Assembly: GCA_025093985.1 (NCBI GenBank)
Contig: JACAAK010000001.1
Coordinates: 2,046,001 to 2,110,000, forward strand
DNA length: 64,000 nucleotides
Reading direction: 5' to 3'
From: Calvatia gigantea
Lineage: Eukaryota > Basidiomycota > Agaricomycetes > Agaricales > Lycoperdaceae
The position numbers and the translations under genes are program-made. Shown here one piece after another: positions 24,977-36,055 of the stretch (positions are counted from its first letter, which is position 1; the number at the start of each line of letters is the position of its first letter). The notes under the pieces were generated by a model, which had not been told where the DNA came from, did not search any database, and worked only from the letters and a program-made list of their open reading frames with translations.

Positions 24977-27420
24977 ATGGATCGCTTGCATGAGGAAGAT
25001 AGCATGGATTTTGAAGAGGAACAACCACATTACGATTCTCAGGACCCCCAAACACAATCCACGCAAGCTACACAGGCTGCCTCCCAGCAACAGGAAGACC
25101 TAGAGAAACACCTTTGGGGGTCTCTTATGCCGTGCAACTCTTCAATTGCTCGCGTCGATCTTTGGAAAATTCAGACGGTGTATGGTGTTGGTCGGAACCC
25201 TTCTGGCAATCAAGTAGTTTTCCCTGGTCCTAAGATCAGTACGTTCGAGTCATTCACCCAGAATCCCCGACCTGCTAACCTTTTCTCTCAGGCAATTTTC
25301 ACTGCCAAATAGCTTGGGATAGTATCGATACGCGGGACTCTGTTGTAACAGTCCTCGACCTATCCAGCAATGGCACCTTTGTGAGTTGCTCAAGTCTTAT
25401 CACGTCCCGTTTCCTCAGACCTTTCCAGATCAATGGTGTAAAGATTGGCAAGAACTGCACGAGGGTTCTGAGGGAAGGCAATGAAATCGCGTTTGGGTCG
25501 CCAACACCACAAACCGATGGGAACCAGGATTACCGTATGTGAAACGAGCCAACCTTTGTCCTTTTTTGCAAATCCTTCTTTGTAGGATTCATCTTTCGGC
25601 TTATGTCCGGCGGAGAACCTACGGATGGTGTACATGCCCACTATGACATAACACACGAGCTCGGGAAGGGCTCCTTCGCCACTGTCATGAAAGCCATTGA
25701 ACGTAGCACCGGAAAGTGGTACGCGATCAAAATCATAACGGACAAGCATAATAGACCCGGTGACCAAAACCGAATCGCGTTCGCGAGGGAGATTGAGATC
25801 ATGAAGAAGCTGAAGCACCCTAATATTTGTGAGTTGAAGGAGGTCTTCTACCAGGCGAATGGAATCAGTACGTATCCGCGCCCTCAACGTATCTCCGATT
25901 CTTCACTAGCACAAACAGATCTTGTATTGGAGTTGATTGAAGGCGGAGATCTACTCGAGTACATCTTGCGTCATGGCGGCTTAAGCAAGTTTGTCCATAC
26001 AGTTACCCCCGCCAGCTATTTGACAAGTTTTTAGGTGAAGACAGTGCCAAACACATCACGTACCAAATCTGCGATGCGTTAGCAGTGAGCACGCAACGTT
26101 TCGTTATAGGCCGCAGATGCTGACGTTCACGTCAGTACATCCACTCTCAAGGTGTTGCACATCGAGATCTTAAGCCTGAGGTAAAAGTTTCCTTTCCTTT
26201 AATCTTTCAACTGTATCACCAATACGCTTTGCCAGAATGTTCTTTTGACCAAGGATGTTCCTCCCGTTGTCAAAGTCGCTGATTTTGGCCTTGCCAAAGC
26301 CGTCCATAGCGAGACCATGCTCCGAGTAAGTGGTAGGTTTACCTCGACCAGAACTGTCTATCTCATGCGGCCTCAGACAATGTGCGGCACGCCGACGTAC
26401 CTCGCGCCGGAAGTCGTTAACCAACGGGAAGGTGGGGGATATACCAATCGGGTAGACAGCTGGAGTGTTGGTGTTATCGTCTTCTCAATGTATGTTTTTT
26501 TTTTTTTTTTCATTTTCTATCTGATAAAGGGCACATCTCACTCTGGACCGTCAGGTTGACAAATGCAAGTCCATTCATTGAAGACGAAAATCAAAGAGAC
26601 ATTCGATTGCGCATCTCGGAGCGCAGAATTGACTGGTCAACGCTCTACAATGCTGGTGTTAGTACGCAGGGTAAGAGCTAAAAATAAAAATAAAACCAGA
26701 TTCTCTAAACTTTTTTCTTATTCGCCACTATTCCAGCGTGCAACTTCATAGAATGCCTTCTCCAAGAAAATGAAGAAACGCGCCTATCGCTAACTGATTC
26801 TCTCAAACACCCTTGGCTGAAGTCCTATACCCCTGCCTATAATACCCTGCGAGCTTATGACACCGTCAGCTCCATTGACCCCCAGGACTTTTCCATGCTC
26901 TCATCGATGCCGGGTTTTAACATGAATGCAAGTGTCACAACCAATCTAAATGGATTGCAGATCACGAGCAACGTTAATACGCCTGCACGACCCGTCCGAG
27001 GAGGCTTGGGAGGTAAGATATCCTTTTTGATACTGAATTAAACGTGCTATCCCCGACGTATTGAACCAAGGTGATGATCCCGCAGAACAATCATGGGAAG
27101 TCCTCTCCAACGGTAGTGGTGATGCAAACTTTCCAACAAGAGCAGAGGAAGAGGAAGTACCAACACCCACAACGGCAACAAACCGAAAACGCTTACACGC
27201 CGAGCTGACACCGCAGCAAGACGAGGATACAGCCATGGGTGTGGGTGACCATGACCACCAAAACAATACTAATAATGTGGGTGTTGGGAGAGTGACTCGC
27301 GCACGGGCCAGAGCTCAACAAGAACCACAGATTGTGGAGGAGGAGGATTCGTTTGAGGTGCCTGGTTTGATGAGTACCCGGCGTAAGGGACCACCAAACA
27401 AGATGGCACGTCGTAAGTAG
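24977..27420 (+). CDS. FHA-domain Ser/Thr checkpoint kinase (Chk2/Rad53/Cds1 family)
   Basis: A DNA-damage and replication checkpoint kinase in the nucleus. The N-terminus has an acidic and SQ/TQ-containing stretch (QDPQTQSTQATQAASQQQ). An FHA phosphothreonine-binding domain follows: VYGVGRNPSGNQVVF, NFHCQI and LDLSSNGTFING. The kinase domain (from about 25640) has the glycine loop ELGKGSFATVMKAIE, the lysine in WYAIKII, the catalytic HRDLKPE joined by splicing to NVLLTKD, DFGLAKAVH, CGTPTYLAPEV and SWSVGVIVF. The tail is basic (KRKRLHAEL-like; RRKGPPNKMARRK) and could hold a nuclear signal. One FHA domain makes it closer to Chk2/Cds1 than to two-FHA Rad53. The start is the first ATG of the frame, and the stop is at 27418-27420. 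At least eight introns are present. Confidence 0.9.
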
Positions 27421-28504
27421 GGGGGGCCGCCCGCCATTTCGCTGGGTTTGATCTGCCTGCCTGGCATTCAGAGTGCTTCTTGGAAATATTTGAATTATCT
27501 TTTCCTGTTCCCATTTCATCCCTAGCGCCTTCCTGTTCTTTCATTTGATTTACTTACTCCTATGCATGTACATACGTCTTTTCGGATTTTCCCTACTCCA
27601 CACCTATATTGGTTGTTTCCCATTTCCCCATTGTGATGCAAGGCGCCCATTCGGTATCTGTTGGGAATCGGGACCAATTGCCATACGCCTCATTACGCTC
27701 GGTACTAACTAGTAAGGGATGACAGAATTTGTTGATGCATCAGTAAGCCTAAAACATGCGATTGGGGGAAACGTCGACACAAATACAGTAATATGAATGA
27801 AGTAATTCAAAGGGAGCAAAAAGAAAAACAGCCAAAACGCGAGGGGTATCAATGAATTAAGTCGATAGATCGGGATACTATCAATGGGTTGGCTCAAGCG
27901 CTCAACCCCCAAACGCCGCAGAAGCCCCAAATAGAAGCAGAGTCAAGGGATTATTTATTAGTGATCGTTGATAGCGTTTCTTGTATATAATGAAGATTAA
28001 ATAATAAAAAAAACCATAATACTTGGAGGGGAATAGGTATGCAAGTCAACACGGTGAGTGAAGAAAGCGAAAATGAGAATAACAAAGTTGATAAGTATTG
28101 GACCTCTTTCTTTTCTTTTCTGCACCAAGAAATAAAAAGAGATCAGGACGCTGATCTTATGAATGAATATTGCAAATATGGACAAAACGAAGCAAAACGC
28201 AGAGCACGGATATAGAACGTAAACCGACAGGCTTCAAACGTGATTAAACCAAATAGGGGAAGAGATAGCCAAAATATGGGTAGCAAGAAACAAAGGGATG
28301 CCAAACCGTGACAGCAAAAAAACAAAAAAAAAACAAAAAACCCCCCAAGGGAGGAGAGATTCCAAGAAGGAAATATGGCAGCTGAAAGGAGAATTATAGG
28401 GTATCAGATCACGAGAGAAGCTTGCCAGTTCAAACAACGGTCAAAAGTCAATCGAGCAGCAGTGCCACAACAACATTGCAAAAGAAAAGCTTGGAAGATT
28501 GCGA
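27421..28504. other. Convergent intergenic region, 1.1 kb
   Basis: It lies between the 3' ends of the kinase gene (plus) and the C-terminal zinc-cluster gene (minus). It contains A-rich runs on the plus strand (for example 28316-28350, A runs followed by six C). It probably holds the two 3' untranslated regions. No coding frame is credible. Confidence 0.55.
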
Positions 28505-29049
28505 TCATCGCTTCTTATTCGACGACACTTTGGGACTTTCCGGATTGGTATTGGGTTTGGGGTTGCCTGGGGCGTGGTTGTTATCGCTTACAATAGCAAC
28601 ACCCGTACTCGGGCTCGTGGTCGTCGGATTAGTGGTATTCGTAGAGGTGGACGGTTTTTTACGCATCCCCCGTCGGCTCTCTGTGGGGTATTCACACCGC
28701 AGAGAACGTCGATGACATTGACTGGAGTGGTTGATACGATATTAAGAATGCGATCAATCTATGACGAATAAATTTAAGATACGTACTTGCACGTCTTGCC
28801 ATCTCCATCATTCAGCGGAGGGCCACACGCGATTTTACGTCCTCGACAAAATACACACGCCAATGCAGGTTTCTTGTCCGAGTGCCGTTTGTTGCTAATC
28901 ATCGCCGTAGTAGTTGCATTTCCGGTTCTGGGCACTGGAGATTGACTCAACGAAGTCACGGAAGGGCGTGGCTTGAGAATGGTAGACGTGTTTGAAGAAG
29001 GACCTGGCATAGGCGGGGGCACAATTGTAACAGCAGTAGCAGTAGTAGT

Positions 29050-29081
<32 letters not shown>

Positions 29082-30264
29082 CAGTAGCAGTAGCAGTAGC
29101 AGTAGCAGTAGCAGCAGCTTGAGCGGCCGCAGTATTCACAGCATCGACTAACGAAGTGCCGGCATTAGCACTGACAGTAATGCCCGATGGTGTTGTCGGG
29201 GCAGAGGATGGTAGCGGCCATCCCATGGTCGAGACAGGTGTAGGAATGGCATTTCCGCTTCCGGTGGATTTGTGGGTCGAGTGTAGAGGACGGGAGTAGG
29301 GAGGCGAATAACGTCGCTGTGATCGATGCAAGATGTGCTGACTGTTTCTGCGAGGAGGTGGAACAGAAGAATCGCGTTGAGGGGAGGGGAGGGGTTCGGT
29401 GAAGACTGAGTGCTGCTCAGGTTCATGCTTGCCCGGGTACGTTGCTTGTACTAATGCGGGTGGGCTGAGGGGGGCAGGGATGTCCTGGTGGGCAGGGGAG
29501 GGAAGAGCGTTGGCATTGAGTGGAAGGGTGGTATAGTATGTCTGGTGGGGTGGGGTATGATAGTGGGGCGAATTGTGCGAGGCCTGGGATGGGTCCGAGG
29601 TGGAGTCGGGAGAAGGAAGTGAGTCCATCACTGGTGAAGGGACTCGCTGGTGATGATGGTGGTGGTACTGATGGGGCTGAATTGGATAGGGAACATTGAA
29701 CGCTGGTGTTCTGCTATTCAGCGTAAGAGGTGCTGAGACACTGATAATCTGTTCGCCTTGTGCATCTGTTGGGCCCAACTGTGGGATCTAGAATGAGCAC
29801 CGGTGTATCTTGAGTATATGGCGCGACGTCACTCTGAAAAGTAAGAGATCACATACCGCATAACCTGTGTAATGATGGTTTTGGGTAGGTGTATCGTAAA
29901 AACCTGCCGGAGGGGAGGGTAGATGGGCTGGGTTGAAGCTGACTGAGGAAGGGGATTGGGAGGACATATGGGACAAAGGTTGGGTCGGAGCAGGATCGAA
30001 AGGATAGTCGAGAGCACCTTGGAAAGCGATATAGTCGAGTTGAAAACCGGGGCCAGGGAGACAACCGCTCGTTTGGTGTACAGGACGCCAGACGTAAGTG
30101 TGAGATTGTTGCTCTAGGGCGATGCGAGCAGCAGGAAAAGTCTTGTAGAACTCCTCGTCCTTCTCCCTGAGGGTCTGCTGAAAGGACGAGAGCTGTGTGT
30201 AGTCGCTGGTGTGGTTGGTGGGATGGTCGATTACGGATGGAAGAGAAAGGTCATGGAGAGACAT
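28505..30264 (-). CDS. Transcription regulator with a C-terminal Zn2Cys6-type cluster
   Basis: Probable DNA-binding regulator. Three exons start at ATG 30264 (MSLHDLSLPSVIDH). Most of the roughly 540 residues are Pro/Ser/Thr/His-rich and look disordered, with an Ala/Thr tract. The zinc cluster sits near residue 445: ACVFCRGRKIACGPPLNDGD, then GKTCNQCHRRSLRCEY, giving CX2CX6CX11CX2CX6C. The last three cysteines need the 75-bp intron 28722-28796 to be removed. A conserved basic flank, PTESRRGMRKK, follows. The stop is a TGA at 28505. The long loop between the two halves and the C-terminal position differ from classical Gal4-type factors, but to my knowledge a similar layout occurs in other basidiomycetes. 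The targets are unknown. Confidence 0.82.
29031..29118. repeat. Trinucleotide (CAG/TAG-type) repeat coding an Ala/Thr tract
   Basis: On the plus strand this is a run of agc and agt units. On the coding (minus) strand it reads as GCT and ACT codons, giving alternating Ala/Thr and pure Ala. Such a tract is prone to length change. Confidence 0.9.
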
Positions 30265-30861
30265 GACTTTGGGGGTGGAGGAGAGGGAGGGGGATGGTGG
30301 TGACAAGAAATATAAAAAGGGCAAATAGAGAAAGAGTCTTGATCAGACACGTTCAGCCTGACCCTAAGTTCAAATTCGGACCTACACTACTATTCAATCC
30401 CTTATCACACATCACACCCCCCCCCCCCCACTCAGTATATATGTACTCCCCAACACCATTGAACATGTTCGGGAGCGCAGAAATCCACATTCGTACCTTA
30501 GTCCAATCCCACGATCCGCACCCCTACGTCCTGGTCAGTGTAGACATCCTTCCCGAGCCAGTCCTGCGTTTACCTCTCTTCGATCCAACCCTACACCACT
30601 TACCGAAATGTATTCCTTACGAAATCCTTGCCTCCCGAAATCCTTTGCAAGTCCAATCGGGAGTATTCATTGCCACCGTCACCCATTCCTCCCACCTGAC
30701 TTTATCTGATCAATTCACCTTCGGCCAACCGGCTTTTCTTTCCGGTTTCTCAAAGGTCGGCAACAATTCTAATAAAATACCTGCCCCTACCTGCCGACCC
30801 GCAAATGTAGCATGGATGATAGATACTTATCATTCCTGAGTCTCCCTGACAAATACCTATT
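30265..30861. other. Short intergenic region with a poly-C run
   Basis: This is the 5' flank of the zinc-cluster regulator and 3' flank of the acyltransferase gene (both minus). It has a run of eleven or more C at about 30418-30429. A plus-strand open frame (30294-30839, 181 codons) fills it but resembles nothing I know and includes the poly-C, so I do not call it a gene. Confidence 0.5.
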
Positions 30862-33292
30862 CTATCGCCTCGTCACCCCCACCCACTCCTTTTCCTCATT
30901 CGTCGTATAGCCTTCACCCTCGCTACTAAGAGCTGCCCATTCCCCTTCAATTCGGATGTTCTCCGACATCGGAATCCTTGCCCCTCTCAACCGCAAGAAC
31001 TCGATAACCTCCCGGGCATGTCGCCATCCTTCAACATCCTCCGACCCCTCCACATCTGAGTGTACTATCGTCCCTCCTCCGTACGCCTGTGCAAGATGAA
31101 CACTTGCATGAACTTTCTTATCCGCTTCCGTGCGTTGCAGCTGGTCAAAAAAGGCACCTAGGGCCCTAACTGCCTCCGCACGCGCCCGCAACACATGGCG
31201 GACAAGCCGACGAGAAGGCGGCCGTCGAACCGGTTTCGACTTCACTGGAGGCTCCTTGCCCATGCTTAAATCCGGCGTTTGCGGCAGCGCAGGTAAAGTT
31301 TGGCTAGGTCCCGGTGTATCAGAATCGGAACCGGACAATCGCGCTGGAATGCTTCTTCGGTCTGTCAATCCACGGGTTCTCAGGAGGGATGCGAGGCGTC
31401 GTGTATTGCGACAGCGCGTTCAGGGAGAGGTCCCACTTCTTGGGCACCCACACCCCAACGAGGATACGCCACGCTGCGATACAACGCTTCGCGCTGTAGA
31501 AAAGTCAGTTTCAAACCCCCATTTTTATTCTCATAAACACGAACCGTTCGTAAATATCTGTTCGGCGCGATCCACTTGTCAGCTACGCATTAGGTAACAT
31601 TATTGAAACGTCACTTACCATCAATCATTTGATTATGGTAAACCGCAAACAGGTAAACCGAAACAGCAGAAACCAGTGCACCCACGGGTGTATACATGAA
31701 GAGAGCCCAAAGGAAGAAAAATGCGATCGAATAGATGAAAAGTAGAGTAATCAGTCCGAATGCAACCTTGTTCTGTGCTTGCGTTTCCTCCTCGTTCTCC
31801 ACTATCTTTGCTCCATACCGCGCCATTGCGTATGCCGGTATGTGAACAACCAGAGGGAATAGAAAGAATGGAAGTCGAACAAGGGCCGAGACAGAGTCAC
31901 GAAGCAAAATTAGAATAGTGTATAACCGACTTGGAAGTGGAACCGGTGCCTTGGGATCCAATGAACGAGGAAGCGGGAGGGACGAAAGGGTGGAGTTCGT
32001 CAGATGCGATGACTGCAGGAGTGAATAGTATTCGAGCAGGTGCCGTCTGACAGATTTCAAGTTGGGCGTCGTGTCGGGAATTGTGAAGAGATCGACGAGG
32101 CTGTGGCTCAATGATTAGACCGGTTAACGCAACGGGGGGGAAAGTACCCTGCGCTTACGTTTGGGAGATGACCACAAACTCGTCAAGAGCAATACGTTTA
32201 TCACCCTCCCATAGAATATCTCTGGCCATCCGAGCGGCGTATAGGGTATCCCTAAACACACTCATGAAGCAAACAACGCTGTCGCATGAATCTACCGGAC
32301 CTACCAATCTGGGGCGTTGATGCTAGCTTCGATCAACTCCTTCTCAATTGTCTGCGTCAAACGTTTCACAGCAGCACGAGGGACACCTTCCTGAGACGAA
32401 AGGAACTGCTCCTTGAAAGGATCCATCTTAATGGGTCGTCCAAACCTACACAGCACAGCAAAAAATGAGGAATTCACGCCCCATTCCGGTCCGAGATGGT
32501 AAAGACCTACTCCATAATGACCTTCGATACAACATCGTTAGAGCGATCGAATTTCAATAGAAAAAACACGCGACTTACACCACTCCTGTACTTGGATTTA
32601 TTCGTGTAAACGATAGCAGCGGGAATAACTTGAATCTCATGTGGTGCTGCTTGATCAGGATTCTCTTCTGCCCACTTGGTGTACTCCAAAGCAGCCCAGG
32701 CAGCTCCGTCCTTGACTTGCATAATCCTAGGCTCCGTGTAGCTCGTGCCCTCAGGGAACAACGCCACAGCTTGGCCTTGAGCTAGAGCTTCAAGCGTTCC
32801 CTTGAGTAGGACTCGGCGATCTTTAGACTTCCGGTCCACAGGGATATTGCCTGAAGAAAGAAGGATCCAACGCATAATGGGGTTCCCGAAGAGACTCGCT
32901 AAATTGGTAATCCGGGTGAGACGACTTAGGTTTATATGACTGCAGCGCGAACACACCTTTACTCCAATAATTGAGGACACGTTTGTAGGGGAATCCAACA
33001 GCTGTGGTGCGGCATTAATTTTCCCTGAGAACCCGGCTATTGGGCGACGGCCGCTCAGGAATACCCACAGAGAATAACTGGATCGAGCATCATGTTATGA
33101 TGCGTCGCGCAACTGCGACGCGACATTATCAGCACTGGAACACGGTAACAACAAAAAGGGTACATACACTATGATGGGCCCTTCCTTTGGTACATTTTCG
33201 CCCCCAATGACCCGCAACTCCGTGAAGAACGAGTCCACGGCGAGACCGGCTGCTCCCCGAATCAGGCGATGAAGCAACTTGTAATCGGACAT
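30862..33292 (-). CDS. PlsC-type glycerol-3-phosphate/DHAP acyltransferase-like membrane protein (Sct1/Gpt2 type)
   Basis: Likely catalyses the first acylation of glycerolipid synthesis at the ER. The start is ATG 33292 (MSDYKLLHRLIRG). After GGENVPKEGPIIV, splicing gives CATHHNMMLDPVILC, the HX4D acyltransferase motif. FPYKRVLNYWSK, LLSSGNIPVDRKSKDRRVLL, then ALFPEGTSYTEPRIMQ (the FPEG motif) and IQVIPAAIVYTNKSKYRSGV complete the catalytic domain. The C-terminal half has hydrophobic helices (LVRLPFFLFPLVVHIPAYAM; ITLLFIYSIAFFFLWALFMY), as in Sct1 and Gpt2, and a basic Ser/Pro-rich tail ending at 30862. Lysophosphatidate acyltransferase activity is an alternative. Divergent from the GH76 gene, with 860 bp between. 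Confidence 0.8.
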
Positions 33293-34152
33293 ATCACAAT
33301 GGGGCGCGCGTGGAAGTTGGTGATTTGCTTGAATGTTCAATGGTCAAGGTGGTCGTCAGGAAGAAAAGTGCACAGGCACAAAACCATACAGCTCTCCTGA
33401 CAAGACAGACTTGGCTCCGCTGCCAAAATTCGCTGTTGGGCGGGGCCGTCACGTGAAAGCTTCATCTGATTTATGTACCTCAGAATTGATTTGTCCAGGC
33501 TCAGGCGCTCAAGCGTTCGTCCCTTGACTGGAGTCTGGTTGTTCAAAGAACTCGCGCAAAACGTTGACGTTCATCGTGACGGAGGACAGTACGCCGCAAT
33601 GCCCCGGGCAGACCACAAGAGAAGTTGCTCCGAACTGAGGTGACCTTGGCGATAATTCTAGACATGTTCATGAATCCAACTGGCTCAATTAACCTCCTAA
33701 CTAAACATAGCCTCACCCCTCCCAAACGCACATGTGTGAGATCGCACCGTGGGTCTCCCCCCTATAGATCTGGGGTGAGACGAATTCTTTTCTCGTACTG
33801 CCTGGTCTTCTGTCGCTTGCCTCGGGCTTTTGACAACACCCTGACCCAAAGGTAGGATATCTATTTCTCTAAATTTTCCCAAAACCCCCCGTGCTCGCGC
33901 GCAAAGTCTTCCTTGCTTAGATCCCTGGTGACGGCATAACCCTGCCAACGATCCCAAAATAACATACATCGCTTCAACCGCTTTTCTTCCTATACAAAGT
34001 CCACGCGCTACGGTTTCTCGCTGAATTGTTAAAACACAAGCAACACATGGTTGTTATTTTAAGGTCGCCTTCTTCGAAGGTGAAATGTGCTATAAAGGAT
34101 CTGCTCTCAAACTTGGCGCCGTCCGGCGAACGACCAGCCAAACTGATACCCC
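33293..34152. other. Divergent promoter region (acyltransferase / GH76)
   Basis: 860 bp between two start codons. No credible coding frame and no recognised element. Confidence 0.5.
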
Positions 34153-35863
34153 ATGACAAAACTGTTGACCTCTGCCTTTGTCCTTCTCGCAACCATTTCT
34201 GCTGGCTTTGCAGCCCCCCAGAAGAGACAATGTCAGCCTACTTTGGACATTGCCCTCGTAAGCTGAATCTTTTTCTCTCTCGAGTACGCACCTAACCTCG
34301 CCTTTCAGAGCGTGGCCCAGAGGTTGCAATTACATTATTACAATTCGGGTACAGGTCAATATACCGGCGGTTCACTTTGGACGGACGCTGTATGTACGAT
34401 CGGCAGCTGCGTCGCATGATGCTCTAATTTATTGTCCCAGAATACCGTCGAAGACTTACACAACCTCATGCTCGCAAGGAGCTCGGACGAGTTTTCTACC
34501 GTGGGTGCTTCATCGTTCATTGGTCGCGCGGCTCTTGCCAATGCGAACTGGCCGGCAATACTTGGGGGAAGCAATGATGATGCCGGGGTTAGTCTCTCAC
34601 GCCTTCAATCCTTCCCGAGCGACAGTCCCTAATCGTATACTCACACTCAGTGGATTGTCCTCGCGCTTTGGAAGATCGCGGATTATAAAGGAGCCAGAGG
34701 CCAAGACGCCACTCCCTACCTGGTAAATTTTGCCTCCTCACTGTTGAAAACCCTGCATTCATCCTACGCCTCCTTATCAGAACGCCGCTAGCAAAATATA
34801 TGACATCATCGCAGGACAATGGGACAGTACCTGCGGAGGGGGGGGTACGTGTCGCACAATCTATTAATTGTGTCCTTGAGGGCATTGACCAACCGTCATA
34901 CCATCTGACAGTCTGGTGGTCAACCGCTCATACCTACAAGAACGCCATCACCAACGAACTCTTTTTACTTATTTCCGCTAATGGGTACCTGCGTAATCGT
35001 AACCCCACCTACCTCGCAAATGCACAAAATGTAAGATATCCGAGATATCCACGACTGCGTTACCAGCTCCTAACTGTTCTTGGCCTTCAACGGCAGGCCT
35101 GGAACTGGCGTTAGTATTCTGCTTCTAAATGACCTCAATTCGGATCCTCACACTACATGCCCAGTTAAAAGTTCCGGAATGCGCAATTCGGCTGGCCTCT
35201 GGAATGACGGCCTCGATTTCAACACGTGCCGCAACAACGGTCAGGTTGGTAACCACCTCTCAACCCTATCACAGGTGGTCTTAGTCAGGTGGACTTTTTA
35301 GACGACGTGGACATACAATCAAGGCGTTATAGCCTCCGGCCTCGCCAACCTCTACGCAGCTACAGGCGACAAGGCCCTGTTGGACGAAGCCGAGATCACC
35401 CTCGACGCTACTATTAGGAATCTCGTAACGAACAACATCCTCAGGGAATCCTGTGACAACGCCCTGTCTGGGGGTGCTGTCTGTAATCAAGATCAGGTAT
35501 GACATAGTCAGTTTGAAGTTACCGTATCGTAAACTAATCTATTCGTAACAGCAACTTTTTAAGGTTGGCAACCGGGTCTGATACGGAGTGGCGGATGACT
35601 GACGTTATTCATGAAATTAGGGTCTTTGGACGAAGCACTTGCAATACTACCTCGACATGGCCAACGACCCAGCGCGCACAGCCAAATACAGCTCTTTCCT
35701 TGGTTCCCAGACTTCCGCCGTCTTCCACTTTGGAACGGATGCGGACAACGACATTGGGTCGGTATGGTATGCACCAAACCAGGGCGGATCCATCTTCACT
35801 CCAAAGACAAGTGCCAGTGGTTTAGAAGCTCATGTTGCTGCGGCAAAGTATGGTCCTTGTTAG
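34153..35863 (+). CDS. Secreted glycoside hydrolase family 76 (alpha-1,6-mannanase-like)
   Basis: GH76 enzymes cut or transglycosylate alpha-1,6-mannan and act at fungal cell walls. A signal peptide is clear (TKLLTSAFVLLATISAGFA), followed by a possible KR processing site. The body is typical: YYNSGTGQYTGGSLWTDAN, a catalytic-type Asp pair in GGSNDDAGW, CGGGVWWS, YKNAITNELFLLISA, LWNDGLDFNTCRNNGQ and TWTYNQGVIASGLANLYAAT. The protein ends EAHVAAAKYGPC at the TAG 35861-35863, with no obvious GPI-anchor tail, so it is probably freely secreted rather than a Dfg5/Dcw1-type anchored enzyme. About nine introns are present. The length (about 400 residues) fits the family. Confidence 0.87.
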
Positions 35864-36055
35864 GAATGTACAGGTACAGAAACAGTATAAGAAGGGAATA
35901 TAAATGAACGGTATCAATATCAAAGTAAAAGTAGCACCGCAAAGAAAACCTGGTGGAAGCTATCCCAGCAAATCTACACTACTAAAGTACCTAAACAAAA
36001 AGGAGGGATGGGAATATTTCTTGTGCAAGTTCAACCACCATAACGGTGTCGTCAT

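Noticed and set aside
30294..30839. Plus-strand open frame of 181 codons between the zinc-cluster regulator and the acyltransferase gene
   Set aside because: It spans a poly-C run and antisense leader sequence, has no recognisable domain, and fills a gap expected to be promoter and 3' flank.
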